DNA from: Lojkania enalia | Taxonomy: Eukaryota > Ascomycota > Dothideomycetes > Pleosporales | DNA: 64,000 nt | Assembly (NCBI GenBank): GCA_010094045.1 | Contig: ML986662.1 | Span: 62,001 to 126,000 of the forward strand | Reading direction: 5' to 3' | Shown here: one piece after another, positions 10,774-21,881 of the stretch | How the letters are laid out: each line of letters opens with the position of its first letter | Numbering within the stretch: position 1 is the stretch's first letter | Program-made: the position numbers and the translations under genes | The notes under the pieces: generated by a model | What the model was told of the DNA's origin: nothing | Databases searched by the model: none | The model's input: the letters and a program-made list of their open reading frames with translations, nothing else

Positions 10774-11534
10774 GAAGGGGTGATGGTATTATGCGAACGT
10801 CCTGCTTGGTATGGCAATGCGGAATTTACAATTAAAGATCGAAAGTAGTATTTTAAGGAAATGAGAATTGATCAAGAAAGTACGTACAACAGGGAAATCA
10901 GGACTAGGAGAAAGAAGACATGACGTTCATAGAGAAATACTCAGCGCCTATATATCCCTGCAAATCCTTCGTATTGATTCTGCGCGCAAAAGGTATAGTG
11001 CTATTAACTACTTCGTATTTCTCATCAGGGGAGGCATATCGTTTAAACATCGAGAAGAGTAGTACGCCTCAAGCGCTTAGCATTACGATAATAGCATGCA
11101 GTAGGGGAGGTATCGATTGGGTAACGAGTAAATGCATGCTTGCCGTTCGACATAACCTACAATAGTCCGCGATCTAGGCTGGGAGACAGGGATCTCGAAG
11201 TTTGCCTCGAGAATCCGAGTATGGCTGTGCTACAGTCCGGAACTCGGGATCCTCGATTCGTGGCTGTGCTCGGAAACATGGCCAATTCAACGTAAGCCAA
11301 GCTTGATGCCTGGATAATCGGGATCCTTTCATCAACAATACTTAGGTAGGCAACAGCTTTATAGGACGGTAGTAACGAAGCTACATCAATTTTATCGACC
11401 TTCCCTTTGGTGAGTGTGACAATTAAGTCTTGTACTTTTTTGTGCCAGGACACTAGGTAGTTCATACCAGACACGCAGTTGCAAGGTTTACACCGACGAT
11501 TGCCGTATTATCAACTCCGATAAGCATTCTAACA
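10774..11534. other. Intergenic, no supported gene
   Basis: Upstream of two divergently arranged genes. A minus-strand frame of 105 codons (11157-11474) is open, but it has no recognisable motif and no clear upstream context, so I do not call it a gene. Confidence 0.4.
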
Positions 11535-12677
11535 ATGACTTCGGTCCAAGAGAAAATCCAAGACGCCGCTGCGCGTAACGCACAGCTACTTGAGGGGCTC
11601 CACGAGACAGATTCCGCACCCTCACAGCTCTACCAACAAATCAACTACCTCAAAGACCTCGACACGCAGATTAGAAAGACTGAGAAACATGTCGAGGACC
11701 TAAAGAGACAAACTGCTTCCGAATTGAAAGAACACAAAAAGTACTCAGAGTCAACTTTCCGACGCTTCGCACACAAGGCGTCCGGCCGCAAAGAACGATT
11801 CGAAGAGAAGGCTGCAAAAGAGGAACGTGAGTACTTTGATGCTATCCAAGAGCAGAAGACGGCTGAGGATCAGTTGGCATATGTTAGACAACTGAAAACC
11901 GAAGCCGAGATCTCGAAGCAAGAATATGAGACCCAGGCACAGCGCCACGATAGCCTACAGCGTGAATTAGACAGCTTGTACAACGCGATATTTTCGGGCC
12001 ACACGCCCGGGCTCCCAGATGAAGATGCCAAAGAGAGTGCATGTACAGCAGCGAAACAGCATGTCCAGCAAGTATCACAGACCCTGGAGCTCGAGCGGCA
12101 TGTCCTATTCTTGTTGAGGCAGATGAGCAATAAACTCCAGGATGCGAGAGCACACCTCTGCGATGCGCATGATGCGAGCCAGATGGATATGTTCGTCGGC
12201 GGGACCTTCACCTCCATGCAGAAGAGGAATTATCTCGAGCGCGCTGAATCGTCAGTTGCCCAGGTCCGCATGCTGCAGGATCAGATTCGCCAACTGAAGC
12301 CCGACATCGGCGACATTGGGCCCATGAATATAGCCTCGGGCAGTATCTGGGGTGATGTGATCTTTGACAACATCTTTACCGACATGGATATGCACGGCAA
12401 GATCAAGGATAGCGAGGCCCAGGTAAACCGCGCAGCCACAAGGCTCGCACAGCAAGTGAGAGATGGGGAGGGTCGGGTCAAGGCGGTGGAGGCGGATTGG
12501 AGGACTGCGAGTGAGCAGCTGCAGGAGAGGAGGAAGGAGTTGCAGCAAGCAAGGGAGGACGCGTTTACTAGGGTTGCGAATGGTGAGACTATTGATACAA
12601 ATGCGGGGGCTCCTCCGCCAGAGCCGCTACCGAATGCGGCGTCGCAAGATGCTCCGCCGGCGTATTCACAGAACTAG
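11535..12677 (+). CDS. Coiled-coil protein with C-terminal PPxY motif
   Basis: An intronless frame of 380 residues, rich in Glu, Gln, Lys and Ala with long heptad-like stretches (about residues 20-155 and 300-350), typical of coiled coils. Between the coils is a conserved-looking non-coil block (GSIWGDVIFDNIFTDMDMHG). The C-terminus is Pro/Ala-rich and ends PPAYSQN, giving a PPxY motif at residues 374-377. PPxY motifs bind WW domains, for instance those of Rsp5/Nedd4-type ubiquitin ligases and their adaptors. There is no signal peptide or membrane segment. I recognise it only as a fungal conserved hypothetical protein. The ATG at 11535 is the first in frame after the upstream stop and is followed at once by charged helix-like sequence. 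Confidence 0.75.
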   Translation: MTSVQEKIQDAAARNAQLLEGLHETDSAPSQLYQQINYLKDLDTQIRKTEKHVEDLKRQTASELKEHKKYSESTFRRFAHKASGRKERFEEKAAKEEREYFDAIQEQKTAEDQLAYVRQLKTEAEISKQEYETQAQRHDSLQRELDSLYNAIFSGHTPGLPDEDAKESACTAAKQHVQQVSQTLELERHVLFLLRQMSNKLQDARAHLCDAHDASQMDMFVGGTFTSMQKRNYLERAESSVAQVRMLQDQIRQLKPDIGDIGPMNIASGSIWGDVIFDNIFTDMDMHGKIKDSEAQVNRAATRLAQQVRDGEGRVKAVEADWRTASEQLQERRKELQQAREDAFTRVANGETIDTNAGAPPPEPLPNAASQDAPPAYSQN

Positions 12678-13749
12678 TGGTGGGTGGTAAGTGCGTGGAG
12701 ATAGACATTGGGATAAGGGCTTGGGATTGATTTAGGCGCCGGGCATATACCTATAGATTTTACAAGAATATTTCAAATTTCCAGCTGCATAACGAAATAC
12801 GGTTTTCCGTACTTCTTTCATAAGCCTTAAAACGCTATCCAGTTGACCATATGGCTTCCCTTGAGTCACATGCAATATCACGTGCACTGGTCCGCTGTCG
12901 CGTTGCACACCTTTATGTGCTTATTTTCCAGTATCTCATCTGGCCATGACCTGGGTAACATTTGCCGAGAGGAGGTGGAGTGGGCTTGTTATACCGCGGT
13001 TCTTAGCTAACTGTTTAATGACTAGCCAATACGTAGGTCGAATAACCAGTCTAGTAGCATCCCCTGGCACTACCAATTATTTACTAGGCAGTTCCCTATC
13101 CAACGTGATATTTATGACCATTATTGCATCCTCAGTCAACTCTCGTCTTCTGGTTTTAGTCAGAGCATAATCGACCCAGATTTAAGGGCGGCAAGCCGGT
13201 ATCATATAGTCAATTTGCAGCTTGAAGCACATCTCTATCTCCCAGGGTATCCTGTGTGCGTTCATGCATTGTTCACTGTACCCAACATACCGATCTAGCT
13301 CAGTCTATTCAGGTTAGCATGTGGCTGTGCTCCGCCACAGTTGCTCAACCAAGACGCTGAGTAGCCCCCGCAATTCCGCCTCTCTAGAGCTGAGATGCTC
13401 AATATAAACGAAAATAAGAACTCATCTTCTATTGATTCATGAGTTTCTCCAGATGCTGTGTTTCAATCGACTAGAATAAGCAGTTACAACCAAAAGGTGA
13501 CTAGCAGTTATCAACCGCTTCCAACGGTTACGCCGCACCCGGAAGTTGTACCGATAACGATCGGCCTAGGCACTGGCCCCACGTTTCCGATCTCTCCGCC
13601 CCCTCGAGTCACTTGAGGAGCCATACCACTCATAATTCGTCTGTTCGATATGTCGAATTCAGCCTTACCTCCTATGCCTCCATTGAGCGCGTACAGCAAT
13701 TCTCCGTCTCTGCCCAACAACGTGCCCGCCTCCTGCCTTGATCGTAGCG
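12678..13749. other. Intergenic, no gene seen
   Basis: Lies between the coiled-coil gene and the DUF1593 gene. No frame has recognisable content. A secretion signal that might belong to the following gene could lie in an unrecognised upstream exon here, but I could not find one. Confidence 0.4.
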
Positions 13750-15256
13750 ATGGAGAGGCTGCAGAGGTTCCCGGCCAAACCCCGCGTGTTCATATTGACC
13801 GATATCTCGGATGAGCCCGACGATGCTGAATCTCTAGTTAGATATCTCCTGTACGCTGATCAGCTTGAAACGGAAGGTCTTGTCGCCTGTACAAGCACAT
13901 GGATGAAGAATAAAGTGTGTCCGGAGGATATAGAGAAAATTATCGACGCGTATGCCGGCGCAGTCGATAATTTGAATAAGCATGTTCACCCGGATTGGCA
14001 GTATCCGTCTGCAGAGCAATTGAAGAGGGTGGTGAGAAAGGGAGCAGAGGTAGGCTCACATTTCCTTTTGCTTGTGTCGCGTGGGACTAAGGCGCTCACT
14101 CATTTAGACATATGGCATGTCTGCCGTAGGCGACGAAGTGCCGCTCTCTCCTGGCGGCGAACTCCTACTTAATCGCATAACCACCCCCTCGCAGCAACCG
14201 CTTTGGGTCCTTTGCTGGGGTGGAACCAACGTCCTCGCTTCCGTCCTGCTCAATATCGACCGCAAGTACTCCCCCGAAGACTCGCAGCGTCTCATGTCGC
14301 GACTCCGCATCTACACAATATCCGATCAAGACGATACCGGTGCGTGGATACGGAATAATTTCCCCGACTTGTTCTACATCTCGTCGGTACATGGCTGGAA
14401 TCAGTATGGCATGGCAGCCTGGACTGGCATTTCTGGGGAGCAATACTACGGGTTTGACCAAGGCGGCCCTGATTTTACAAAGTTCGAGAAGGAGTGGGTT
14501 AAAAAGAACATTCAGATTGGGGCCCTGGGAAGCGTGTACCCGGACTACCAGTTCATCGCTGAGGGCGGCACACCGACTTTCCTCTACCTCGTACAGAACG
14601 GCTTGGGCATCCCAGAATCCCCACAATACGGCTCCTGGGGTGGGCGGTATACAAAAACCGACGTTAGCACCGATGGCCTAAACAGCAACCACTATAGCGA
14701 CGCTGTGGATAGAGTCGTCGGAAAGGATGGAAAGATCTATACATCGAACCATGCAACAATCTGGCGGTGGCGCGATGCATTTCAGAATGATTTTGCTGCC
14801 CGCATACAGTGGACACTTACGCCACATATCTCAAAGGCGAATCACCACCCTGTGATCTCGATAAACGACTCCGCCCCGGGTCCAGCAGTCGTACGTCTCA
14901 ACGCCGAAGCAGGATCGACAGTAATCTTGGACGCGTCGAAGACCTACGATCCGGATAACGATAAGCTGGCCTTTAAATGGTTCCACTACAAAGAACCAAG
15001 TGCCACACAGTGGCATGTAGACTTGGAAGTCGCGGACTTGGCTATTAAGAAACTCAACCGAGAGGGGACGAGGGTTGAAGTCACCGTTCCGCCGCCTGAG
15101 AAATGTGCCATCGATAAGAGCACTGGGAAGGCTGTTGAGAAAGGGCAATTGCTCCACCTTGTTCTGGAGGTTACGGACAACGGAACGCCCCCGCTAACGA
15201 GTTATAGACGGATTCTGATTCAGGTTACTAACAAAAAATTGTTCAGCAATGTGTAG
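13750..15256 (+). CDS. DUF1593 / Sde182-like protein with nucleoside-hydrolase-like domain
   Basis: Two exons, 13750-14049 and 14108-15256, give 482 residues. The 58-bp intron (GTAGGC ... TTTAG) is in phase 0. Near the N-terminus is FILTDISDEPDDAESLVR, the degenerate DxDxxxDD-type calcium loop of the nucleoside-hydrolase-like fold as found in DUF1593. Later blocks fit the same family: LWVLCWGGTNVLASVL, YTISDQDDTGAWIR, DLFYISSVHGW and SWGGRYTKTD. The C-terminal part, from about residue 350, reads as a separate beta domain (SAPGPAVVRLNAEAGSTVIL, VTDNGTPPLTSYRRILIQV), like the Sde182 C-terminal domain linked to polysaccharide binding. Bacterial relatives bind or act near cellulose. No signal peptide is seen, which is unusual for that role. 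The ATG at 13750 was chosen because the frame upstream has only a TTG at 13738. Confidence 0.82.
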
Positions 15257-17568
15257 TGAAGAGGGCATTGGAATAGCTGCAAAGAGCATGTGAATGGAGT
15301 AGCCGTGTTTTAACGTTGCTATTGAAACATCTTGTTAAGCGAAGTTCTGACATTTTTATGTGGTTACGGATTGATGATGTAACGAAGCAAGCGATGTTAA
15401 TATTGATCTTGCGTTTTCTAGTGGCTGGAGGTCTTCGACTTTCTTAAATGCGCTCTGAACCAATAGACCACGCCCAGTCACTCTCGAGTCTCTCGATGTT
15501 ACGTACAACCGCCCTCGTTGCCTTTAGGCAACCATTTATCTGTTTCGGACCCCTCTCAAACCTGAGGATCCCCTCATATTTGCCTAGCATTCAATAGTCC
15601 ACAGACACAACAAAAAGTAGGCCCAAAAAAGGGCAAGATAGAGGAACTTGCCTACCACCTCATACTAGGTTAATAGGGAGTTTCATGTTCCGAGGCAAAC
15701 ACTGCTAGCTAATACCTCTAGTCATCATTCTGTGGCTTCCAGTTACCCCGCTTCGCTATGTTCGAACTAGAAGTTTCAAAGTCTTAGTGGGGTGAATAGG
15801 ATTTACGTATTACGTGCAGCAAAGATGCTCGCTTGGTTATCCAACCCACTACTCAACCCGCTACTAGACCACTAGCCACTTGCTCAGGGAAGGAGTGAAT
15901 CTCGTGGCGCTACTTAAGAAGTTGAGAGTGGGATCTCAGTTTTAATTTATATAGCAGTAAGCATGTAGAGTAAAACTAGTAGTGTTGGCTGTTGTACTGT
16001 CATTCCGAGGCAAGGTGAAGCAGCTGATATGGATGTATACTTTGTCCACTTGCACTATAATTTCGTTCGACATTTGACCTACAGCTAAGAACCTCATGTT
16101 TAAATCGCTAGACTAGCATTTCACAGACAAGAACGAAGTGGAGAAGGTGGAGGAAGTGTGGGAATATAAAATAATAGACTGTGTAGACTGGAATAGAATC
16201 ATAGACGCAATGGGCTCGCTGCTGAAATCTGAAGGCCAAATATTTATAGACTAACGTCCCTATGTTAGCTGGGAGCTTTGGCACTTTACTGAATTAGGAT
16301 ATTCTATCCAATCTCCTGTTTTGAAGGACACTCAAGAGGTAATAGGACGTGATATTTGCGGAATGTTAACGCTGATGATAGGTTGCTCGATAATGATGTC
16401 TAATTTTATGATGCGGCGGCATATATGGATCCTACCTACAACCAATAATTAGGCATTAGAGATATTTCTCGAACAGCATATAGTCGCTACAAATATAATC
16501 GAATTCTAAGGAGCTTGAATACATTTGACGTAAGGAAGGATGTATGGGAACTGTACGGTATTATGTATATGTGTGGAGTGTTGATCTGCTGACCTCTCGG
16601 TCTGAGATACAGTAGAGAAATATATAATGCATAAGGCTGCTTTGTCAAGGGCTGCAGAGCCTGATCAGGCACGTGACCTGAGCTTGCATTTGAATAGGTA
16701 GGTATTGGGTTTGAAGGAGCAAATACTCCGACGAGGAAAGGGTCAATTGATTGTTCTCTTTGGTTTCTGTAAGTTGTATTGTAAATGGAGCCGCTCGACG
16801 CGTATGTAGTACCGTAGTGATCGAGAGAGTTCTATAGGGATATTACCCTAGGAAATTTAAGAATATTTCGGTAAATATCCGCGTATTCCATAAAAAATAC
16901 ATATATTTGTTGATCATTAGGCGCTAGGAATGGAATATCTCTAATGAAAACCGAAGTCTTTTAGTAAATGGCTTATTTTTTGAACTGGAGATACTCTGAG
17001 TGGCTTGAGATGAAAACACCTCGGCGGCTGGAACACTAGACTCTCTAGGGTAAAGATGTGTCCACTCCGCCAATACACATGATGGCTACAAAACCAATAT
17101 GCATTGTGAACAGATCCACAATTTCAAAATTGCCACTTTCCGTGTCATAGTTGCTATTATGTATCGTTCACCGACCTACGCCTATTACTACCTATGGATT
17201 GCTTTGTGTTCCTCACACTAATCTCAACACTAGCCATGATACTGAGAATCATTGAACATGTGTTCAGCTTCCCTATGAAGGGAGAATCCTGGGCTATCCT
17301 TCGGACCCTTCACTCTACTACCAGGCTACCTTGTGCCAGGGTACGTACCCATTTCTAACTCTATTTTTCCAATTCCGCATCATTATCCGGAATAAAAGTA
17401 GGCACAAATTATTAATCACTCAACGTATCAAAATCCACCCCATCTTGATACCGATTTTGACAACGCCAAGAAGGAATTCCGCCACACCAGTTTCTTATCA
17501 ACGAGATTCTTGTCTAAGTAATCCCACACCTGTGTCCACAGCCTTGTCAGCCAGCACCCACCAAGAGA
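15257..17568. other. Gene-free stretch
   Basis: Moderately AT-rich sequence with no supported gene on either strand. The only structure found is the solo LTR that begins at 17569. Confidence 0.5.
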
Positions 17569-17718
17569 TGTCGCGTATCAGGGAGCATCAATTGCTGAGG
17601 CAAATATTGATGTATTGAAGAAGGGTAAGTGGCCTGTCTCGCTAGAAGCTGGCAATGGCGAGACTATATAAGCCTGAAAACAGACCAACTATAATAGGAT
17701 AGTAGAAACATGTGACAA
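17569..17718 (+). repeat. Solo LTR, family 1 (copy 1)
   Basis: A 150-bp segment nearly identical to 42474-42622. It starts TGTCGC and ends GTGACA, an imperfect terminal inverted repeat of LTR type, and carries a TATA box (GACTATATAAGC). Flanking 5-mers are AGAGA (17564-17568) and AAAGA (17719-17723), a target-site duplication with one G-to-A change. No internal retrotransposon sequence adjoins it, so it is a solo LTR. The size would suit a Ty1/copia-type element, but this is inference. Confidence 0.75.
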
Positions 17719-18382
17719 AAGAGAATATCGCAAGGGCCTCTTTTTTGCTTTAATCAGTTCCCCTACTCCTCTTGGGGTAAATGTAGATTGTCTCCGGGAT
17801 ATTCATGGACGCAATCATGTTGCAGAAGCTTTGCAAACCAGGAATCTGAAAGGGCTCTGAACCATGGAGAGCTTCGAGTGCTGTTCAGTCGAAATGGAAA
17901 ATGGAGCTAGCTTGTATTGTGATTCTTAGACTACCGGAGTCTGGAGCATGAAGCAATGCATTTGAGCATTTGCTGACGCCGATCGTATCTAGCATTGGAT
18001 ATATCGGATAATTTTGCGGATAACTTCATCATGTCCAGGCATTGAACCAAAGCACGGCGCTCTTGCCCAGTCTGTTCGAGGAATGTGGACAATATGCAAT
18101 AACTCGACTAGTTTATGGATTGTTTTGTGAATAGATGAGGTCATGTATGAGTCATTGAGGGCGTGGCGCTACTCCTGATGGTCTGGTATGTTCCCCTCCG
18201 GATCTACTTGTTCAGCACCCGAAGTGTTTGCAAAGAGAGATTCGTCCGCGTGAAATCGGCCTCTTGTTCAATGATATTACGTTTCGTGCCAGGCCAACTC
18301 TTTTGAAGAACACCATCAGTTACAAGGAACTTTCCTCGTCAGTATCGTAAATTAGGTTGAGGAAGCAACAATTGCTCTGAGA
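17719..18382. other. Intergenic, no gene seen
   Basis: Between the solo LTR and the decayed gene that follows. No recognisable content. Confidence 0.4.
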
Positions 18383-18784
18383 CTAGAATCCGTCTTCGTT
18401 GAAAAATATTTCTTCATAGGTCATATCGCGAAGCTCACGGGGCAGATCTACAGAACCTTTTCGAGACAGATCATAGACAAAATCATGGGACCGTAGCTGA
18501 TCCAATTTGAATCCATAGGTGCCGGTAGCTTCCATCGTGCGAGGAATGCGCTCCCGCTCTTCACGTTCCTCTTTTTTCTTCTTCGTCCCGTTCAGCTAGC
18601 ACCAAAACCGGGTATCTCCCTTCCAATTGAGTACATTAACTGCATGGGTGCTGGCAAGCTTTTGAAGACGTCTGTATTTCTTTTTTCTGTACTTAGCAAT
18701 CCTCATGGCCTTTTGGTCGGGCTCGTCGTCACTGGCGACTTCAAGGGGACGCTTTGAGGGTTTGTTTGCTAGCTCATCCGCCAT
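18383..18784 (-). pseudogene. Unrecognised charged protein, interrupted by an in-frame stop
   Basis: One minus-strand frame from an ATG at 18784 to a stop at 18383-18385, with a single in-frame TAG at 18596-18598. Before the stop it encodes a Lys/Arg-rich stretch (AMRIAKYRKKKYRRLQKLA). After it comes a Lys/Glu-rich coil (KKKKEEREERERI) and a convincing C-terminus (LRSHDFVYDLSRKGSVDLPR, then YEEIFFNEDGF). Because the frame stays open on both sides, a point mutation is the likeliest cause. Upstream, about 18843-19130 is open on the same strand and ends at a plausible GTAAGA donor at 18842, but the splice to the acceptor at 18797 would shift the frame, so that piece may be a further decayed part. 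Family not recognised. Confidence 0.5.
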
Positions 18785-18825
18785 CTGCTTTTCGCCCTAG
18801 TTAATGACGAACTCGTAAGGATGAT

Positions 18826-19130
18826 TTATTTTGGCTTCTTACCTTTGGTTGTGAAATTCAGGCCTTCTACGGGCCAACCGCCTCCTATAACTTTCGACGA
18901 GAAGTTGTGTGCTGCGTTTGTATTAGGGGTCAAGAGAAGGACCTCCTTTAGGCAGCAGACATTTTTATGCAAGCGATGAAAAGTGAAAGAGCGAAATGGT
19001 GGCTTGGTAGTGCGGACATTTGCGTCCGCTTCCCCGAGGCACGGTTCCAATCGAATAATTGAATTGGAAGAATCGACTTGATGTAGGGTTCGAGGATGCG
19101 CATTTTCTAGTTGGAAGTTATCTTTGTACT
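18826..19130 (-). pseudogene. Possible upstream exon of the decayed gene at 18383-18784
   Basis: An open minus-strand stretch (for example LENAHPRTLHQVDSSNSIIR and EVLLLTPNTNAAHNFSSK). A GTAAGAAGCC donor-like site lies at 18842, and TTAACTAG at 18797-18804 could be its acceptor. Joining the two breaks the frame by one base. I do not recognise the sequence; it is listed because it is much longer than chance and lies in line with the next relic. Confidence 0.3.
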
Positions 19131-19531
19131 ACATTTATGCCTTATCAAATCTCACACGCTGGTATATTTTGTGACTTATGCGATTGGTTTCGCGGAAAAT
19201 ACCAATACATCCCGTCGTACGAGTGATATCGTCATTGGCAAGCATTGACTAGCCAATGACGCCTAACGAGACCTATTGCTTGCATCGGGTTCCGAATTTG
19301 AAAAGAAAATGATACGTTACTGTTCTACAAATGCTACTTCGATGCAGAATTTGCGCCATCCTTGGAAGCACCGTTTTCATCATGCTGTTTCTTCCGTAAC
19401 GTGACCTAACATCCTATTTTGAGCCATATCATTGGATTGAGGTATGCATGATCTCTTCGTCTATTCCCGCTTCAGGCCATTATAAATTACAGCTTTATTC
19501 CTATTTTCTGAGATTACCGTCCAGATCTTCC

Positions 19532-20047
19532 TCACCCAGATCCTATTCGCCTTGATTCTCCTAACTCGGTTCCTCCTTGAGCCCCTCTCTCAAGGCGTTC
19601 TTGCGCCTGACGCTTATGCATATCATGCTAGGATTGGAGTTCCTCATCCAAACTGTTGTTATTAGCCTTCCCGAGAGCCGCGATAAGTGTCTCCTTCCGA
19701 TGATCTAGAACCCTGAACTTGCGCTTAGAAGCTAAGTGATCCAGCTGGACCCCTCTCATTTCATCGTAATTGGCAGGCTTCAGGCGGTCTAGATATTGCT
19801 CCTCTTCGTCAAATTCTTCTAGATGAGCGCGCTTGAACTCAAAAATTTCAAACGCTATACCATACTACTTTGCTTACTCGTACTCTTGCAATGCTCTAAT
19901 GAGCTCAGCATTCCGGGTGATGCCAGTTTGTGGCATACCCCGTTCCCGGAGTAATTTATGGAGATTAGAAACTGTACAGCTGTTGATATCGACGGCGTTA
20001 CTACTAATGGAGATATATTTGCGAGTAGGATGCCCGGATCGATCCAT
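19532..20047 (-). pseudogene. SAP-motif protein relic with RIP-type stops
   Basis: A single minus-strand frame of 171 codons from an ATG at 20047 to TGA at 19532-19534, broken by TAA (19874-19876), TAG (19865-19867) and TAG (19628-19630). Residues about 24-57 fit a SAP motif (VSNLHKLLRERGMPQTGITR, then ELIRALQEYE), a helix-turn-helix fold that binds AT-rich DNA and scaffold regions in known members. After the first two stops the frame continues with a charged helical part (FKRAHLEEFDEEEQYLDRLK, LDHRKETLIAALGKANNNS). The two stops within YE*AK*YGIA are each one C-to-T step from Gln codons (CAA, CAG), in the CpA context used by RIP. It is intronless as read. The parent function is unknown. Confidence 0.6.
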
Positions 20048-21134
20048 TAGTTATATTGTTAGGCAGCTTCTTCTGGAAGTGTTAGCATTAGACAGGCACC
20101 TTAACTCGGAGTGGTATTTACCTATGACAGATTTCTATTATGGCCGGTATTGTCATCAAAGCCAACGAGTCTCCCTATCTTCAAGGTTTGACATAGATTG
20201 TTTCTTTCGATGTGGTCTCTTGTAGTATTCAAACATACAGGGTAAGGACCAAGCAATCCGCAAATTGTTTGATCACGTTTCTCTCTAATCACTCGCTTGA
20301 CATTGGCAAGACTGACCTTCGTGGTTGGCCTAATGAAGATCTTGCGGTTCGGACTAGTCTTAAGTAGAAACAACAAGAAGTGCTGAACTAGAGCTTTCGT
20401 GGTCTGGAACTGACTACGGGACTGAAAAATCTAAGCTTGAAACGAAGATCATTATTGTTTCAACGATGAAAAAGCCATACTGAGACCTCCCTCGGTTATC
20501 GTTTGTATCTAGTTCGAGGAATTATAATTTCATGTAATCCTATTATTGTAGAGTTAGTAGGCACGCGTTTTGGACCAAAATAGCACTCGTTGTAGTCTTG
20601 TTTCTCTCTCATCTTCAACAAGGTACCTGCCTAGGTAGACACTAGGTATAGCATTAAGTCACGCAAAGCGAGTCGACATAGTCCTAGACATATCATTTGA
20701 AACTCCAAATGCAAGGCTCACCCGACTGTAATGATCAAGTGAAAGCATTCAATCTCGTTTTAGATGCCGTTCCGGGAAGATACTGAAGCACTCAACGACA
20801 CTATCGTAGAAGCAGATTTGGAATTCAGAGTTATGCACGTGTTATCGCTCTCAACAAAACACATGAAAGTTGAGAGATTTGGTACTGTGAGTCCGGTGTT
20901 CCGGATTCCGAGTGCCGACTCCGTATCCTACAATGTTTATAGGGCGCCGCGCCATGCTAAATGAAGAAGGTGGCGGTAGCCCTACAAACGCGATATACGA
21001 ACGATAGCCTCTTCATCTGGCGAAGTTACCTTGGCTTATATATCAGCGATGATTCAACTCTACTTCGCTCAACTCGAAGAGTCATCGTCAACATCCTCGA
21101 GAAGCCGCCGTCTACCCACTTCAGGATCTACACG
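20048..21134. other. Intergenic, with a short unassigned minus-strand open stretch
   Basis: Upstream of the SAP relic the minus strand is open at 20122-20400 (for example RKIFIRPTTKVSLANVKRVI). This could be an earlier exon of the same gene, but I see no splice that joins them convincingly. The right end is the promoter of the acetyltransferase. Confidence 0.3.
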
Positions 21135-21881
21135 ATGTCTGCAACACTAAACCAGACCACGGAAACATCAACAGCCCCAGTGGGTCTACAGTCTCGCCTA
21201 TATTACGCTAAAGATATCCGAGCAGACCCTGCACTCGCGACCTCGCTGTGGGAGCTCGTGAACAATGGGTACCGAAACCCAAAGAGCTACGACCCAAAGG
21301 CTTGGGATCCTTTGCCTATACGTTTTGCTACTATCCAAGAACTCTACGAAATGCTAGGAGACGACGGTGTCTTCGCTGCGATTCACGATGGTGACAAGCT
21401 CATCGCATGCGCGAGCGCTACGCCTTGGCATGGCGACATTAGCTGGCAATCAAGCATGAGGCGAGGAAAAGAGAACGATCTTGTTATCAAGACTCCAGCT
21501 TACTTTGATCCGAATGAGAAGGGTTGGGAATTGAAGGCCGTAGTTGTTCTGGAGGGTTATTTGAAGCAAGGGTTGGCGACAAAGTGCCTCACAACTCTAC
21601 AAAACTATCTACTGGAGCGCGAAATGGCCAATGGCGGAGATGGAGATGCGAAACTAAGACTATGGGTTCACACCGTGGAGTTTGTGAACGGCCCGTATTG
21701 GAGGAGGAGAGGATGGAAAAACATCAGAGTGCATAGGATGCCCAAAACGTTCTGGGGCTGTACTACCGAATTTGACTTGGTGGTAATGGCGAAAGACGTT
21801 GATATACCTGTGCAGAAGAAAAGCGAGGATGTATTGCATCTGAAGGCTAGTGATGCGACGGTTGCTGTAGTTGAATGCTGA
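21135..21881 (+). CDS. GNAT-family N-acetyltransferase
   Basis: A single-exon protein of 248 residues. Motif A of the GNAT fold is clear at about residues 132-152 (ELKAVVVLEGYLKQGLATKC): a beta strand followed by the Q/R-x-x-G-x-A loop (KQGLAT) that holds the acetyl-CoA pyrophosphate. Motif B follows with VEFVNGPYWRRRGWKNIR, where Asn-Gly-Pro-Tyr-Trp and Arg-Gly-Trp are usual in fungal members. It probably transfers an acetyl group to a small amine or a protein N-terminus; the substrate is unknown. It has no signal peptide, so it should be cytosolic. The frame is open upstream to an ATG at 20961, but the extra 58 residues look non-coding; the ATG at 21135 fits the start of the family fold. 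Confidence 0.85.
   Translation: MSATLNQTTETSTAPVGLQSRLYYAKDIRADPALATSLWELVNNGYRNPKSYDPKAWDPLPIRFATIQELYEMLGDDGVFAAIHDGDKLIACASATPWHGDISWQSSMRRGKENDLVIKTPAYFDPNEKGWELKAVVVLEGYLKQGLATKCLTTLQNYLLEREMANGGDGDAKLRLWVHTVEFVNGPYWRRRGWKNIRVHRMPKTFWGCTTEFDLVVMAKDVDIPVQKKSEDVLHLKASDATVAVVEC

Noticed and set aside
11157..11474. A 105-codon minus-strand frame upstream of the coiled-coil gene
   Set aside because: No motif and no clear start context. It may be real, but I cannot support it.
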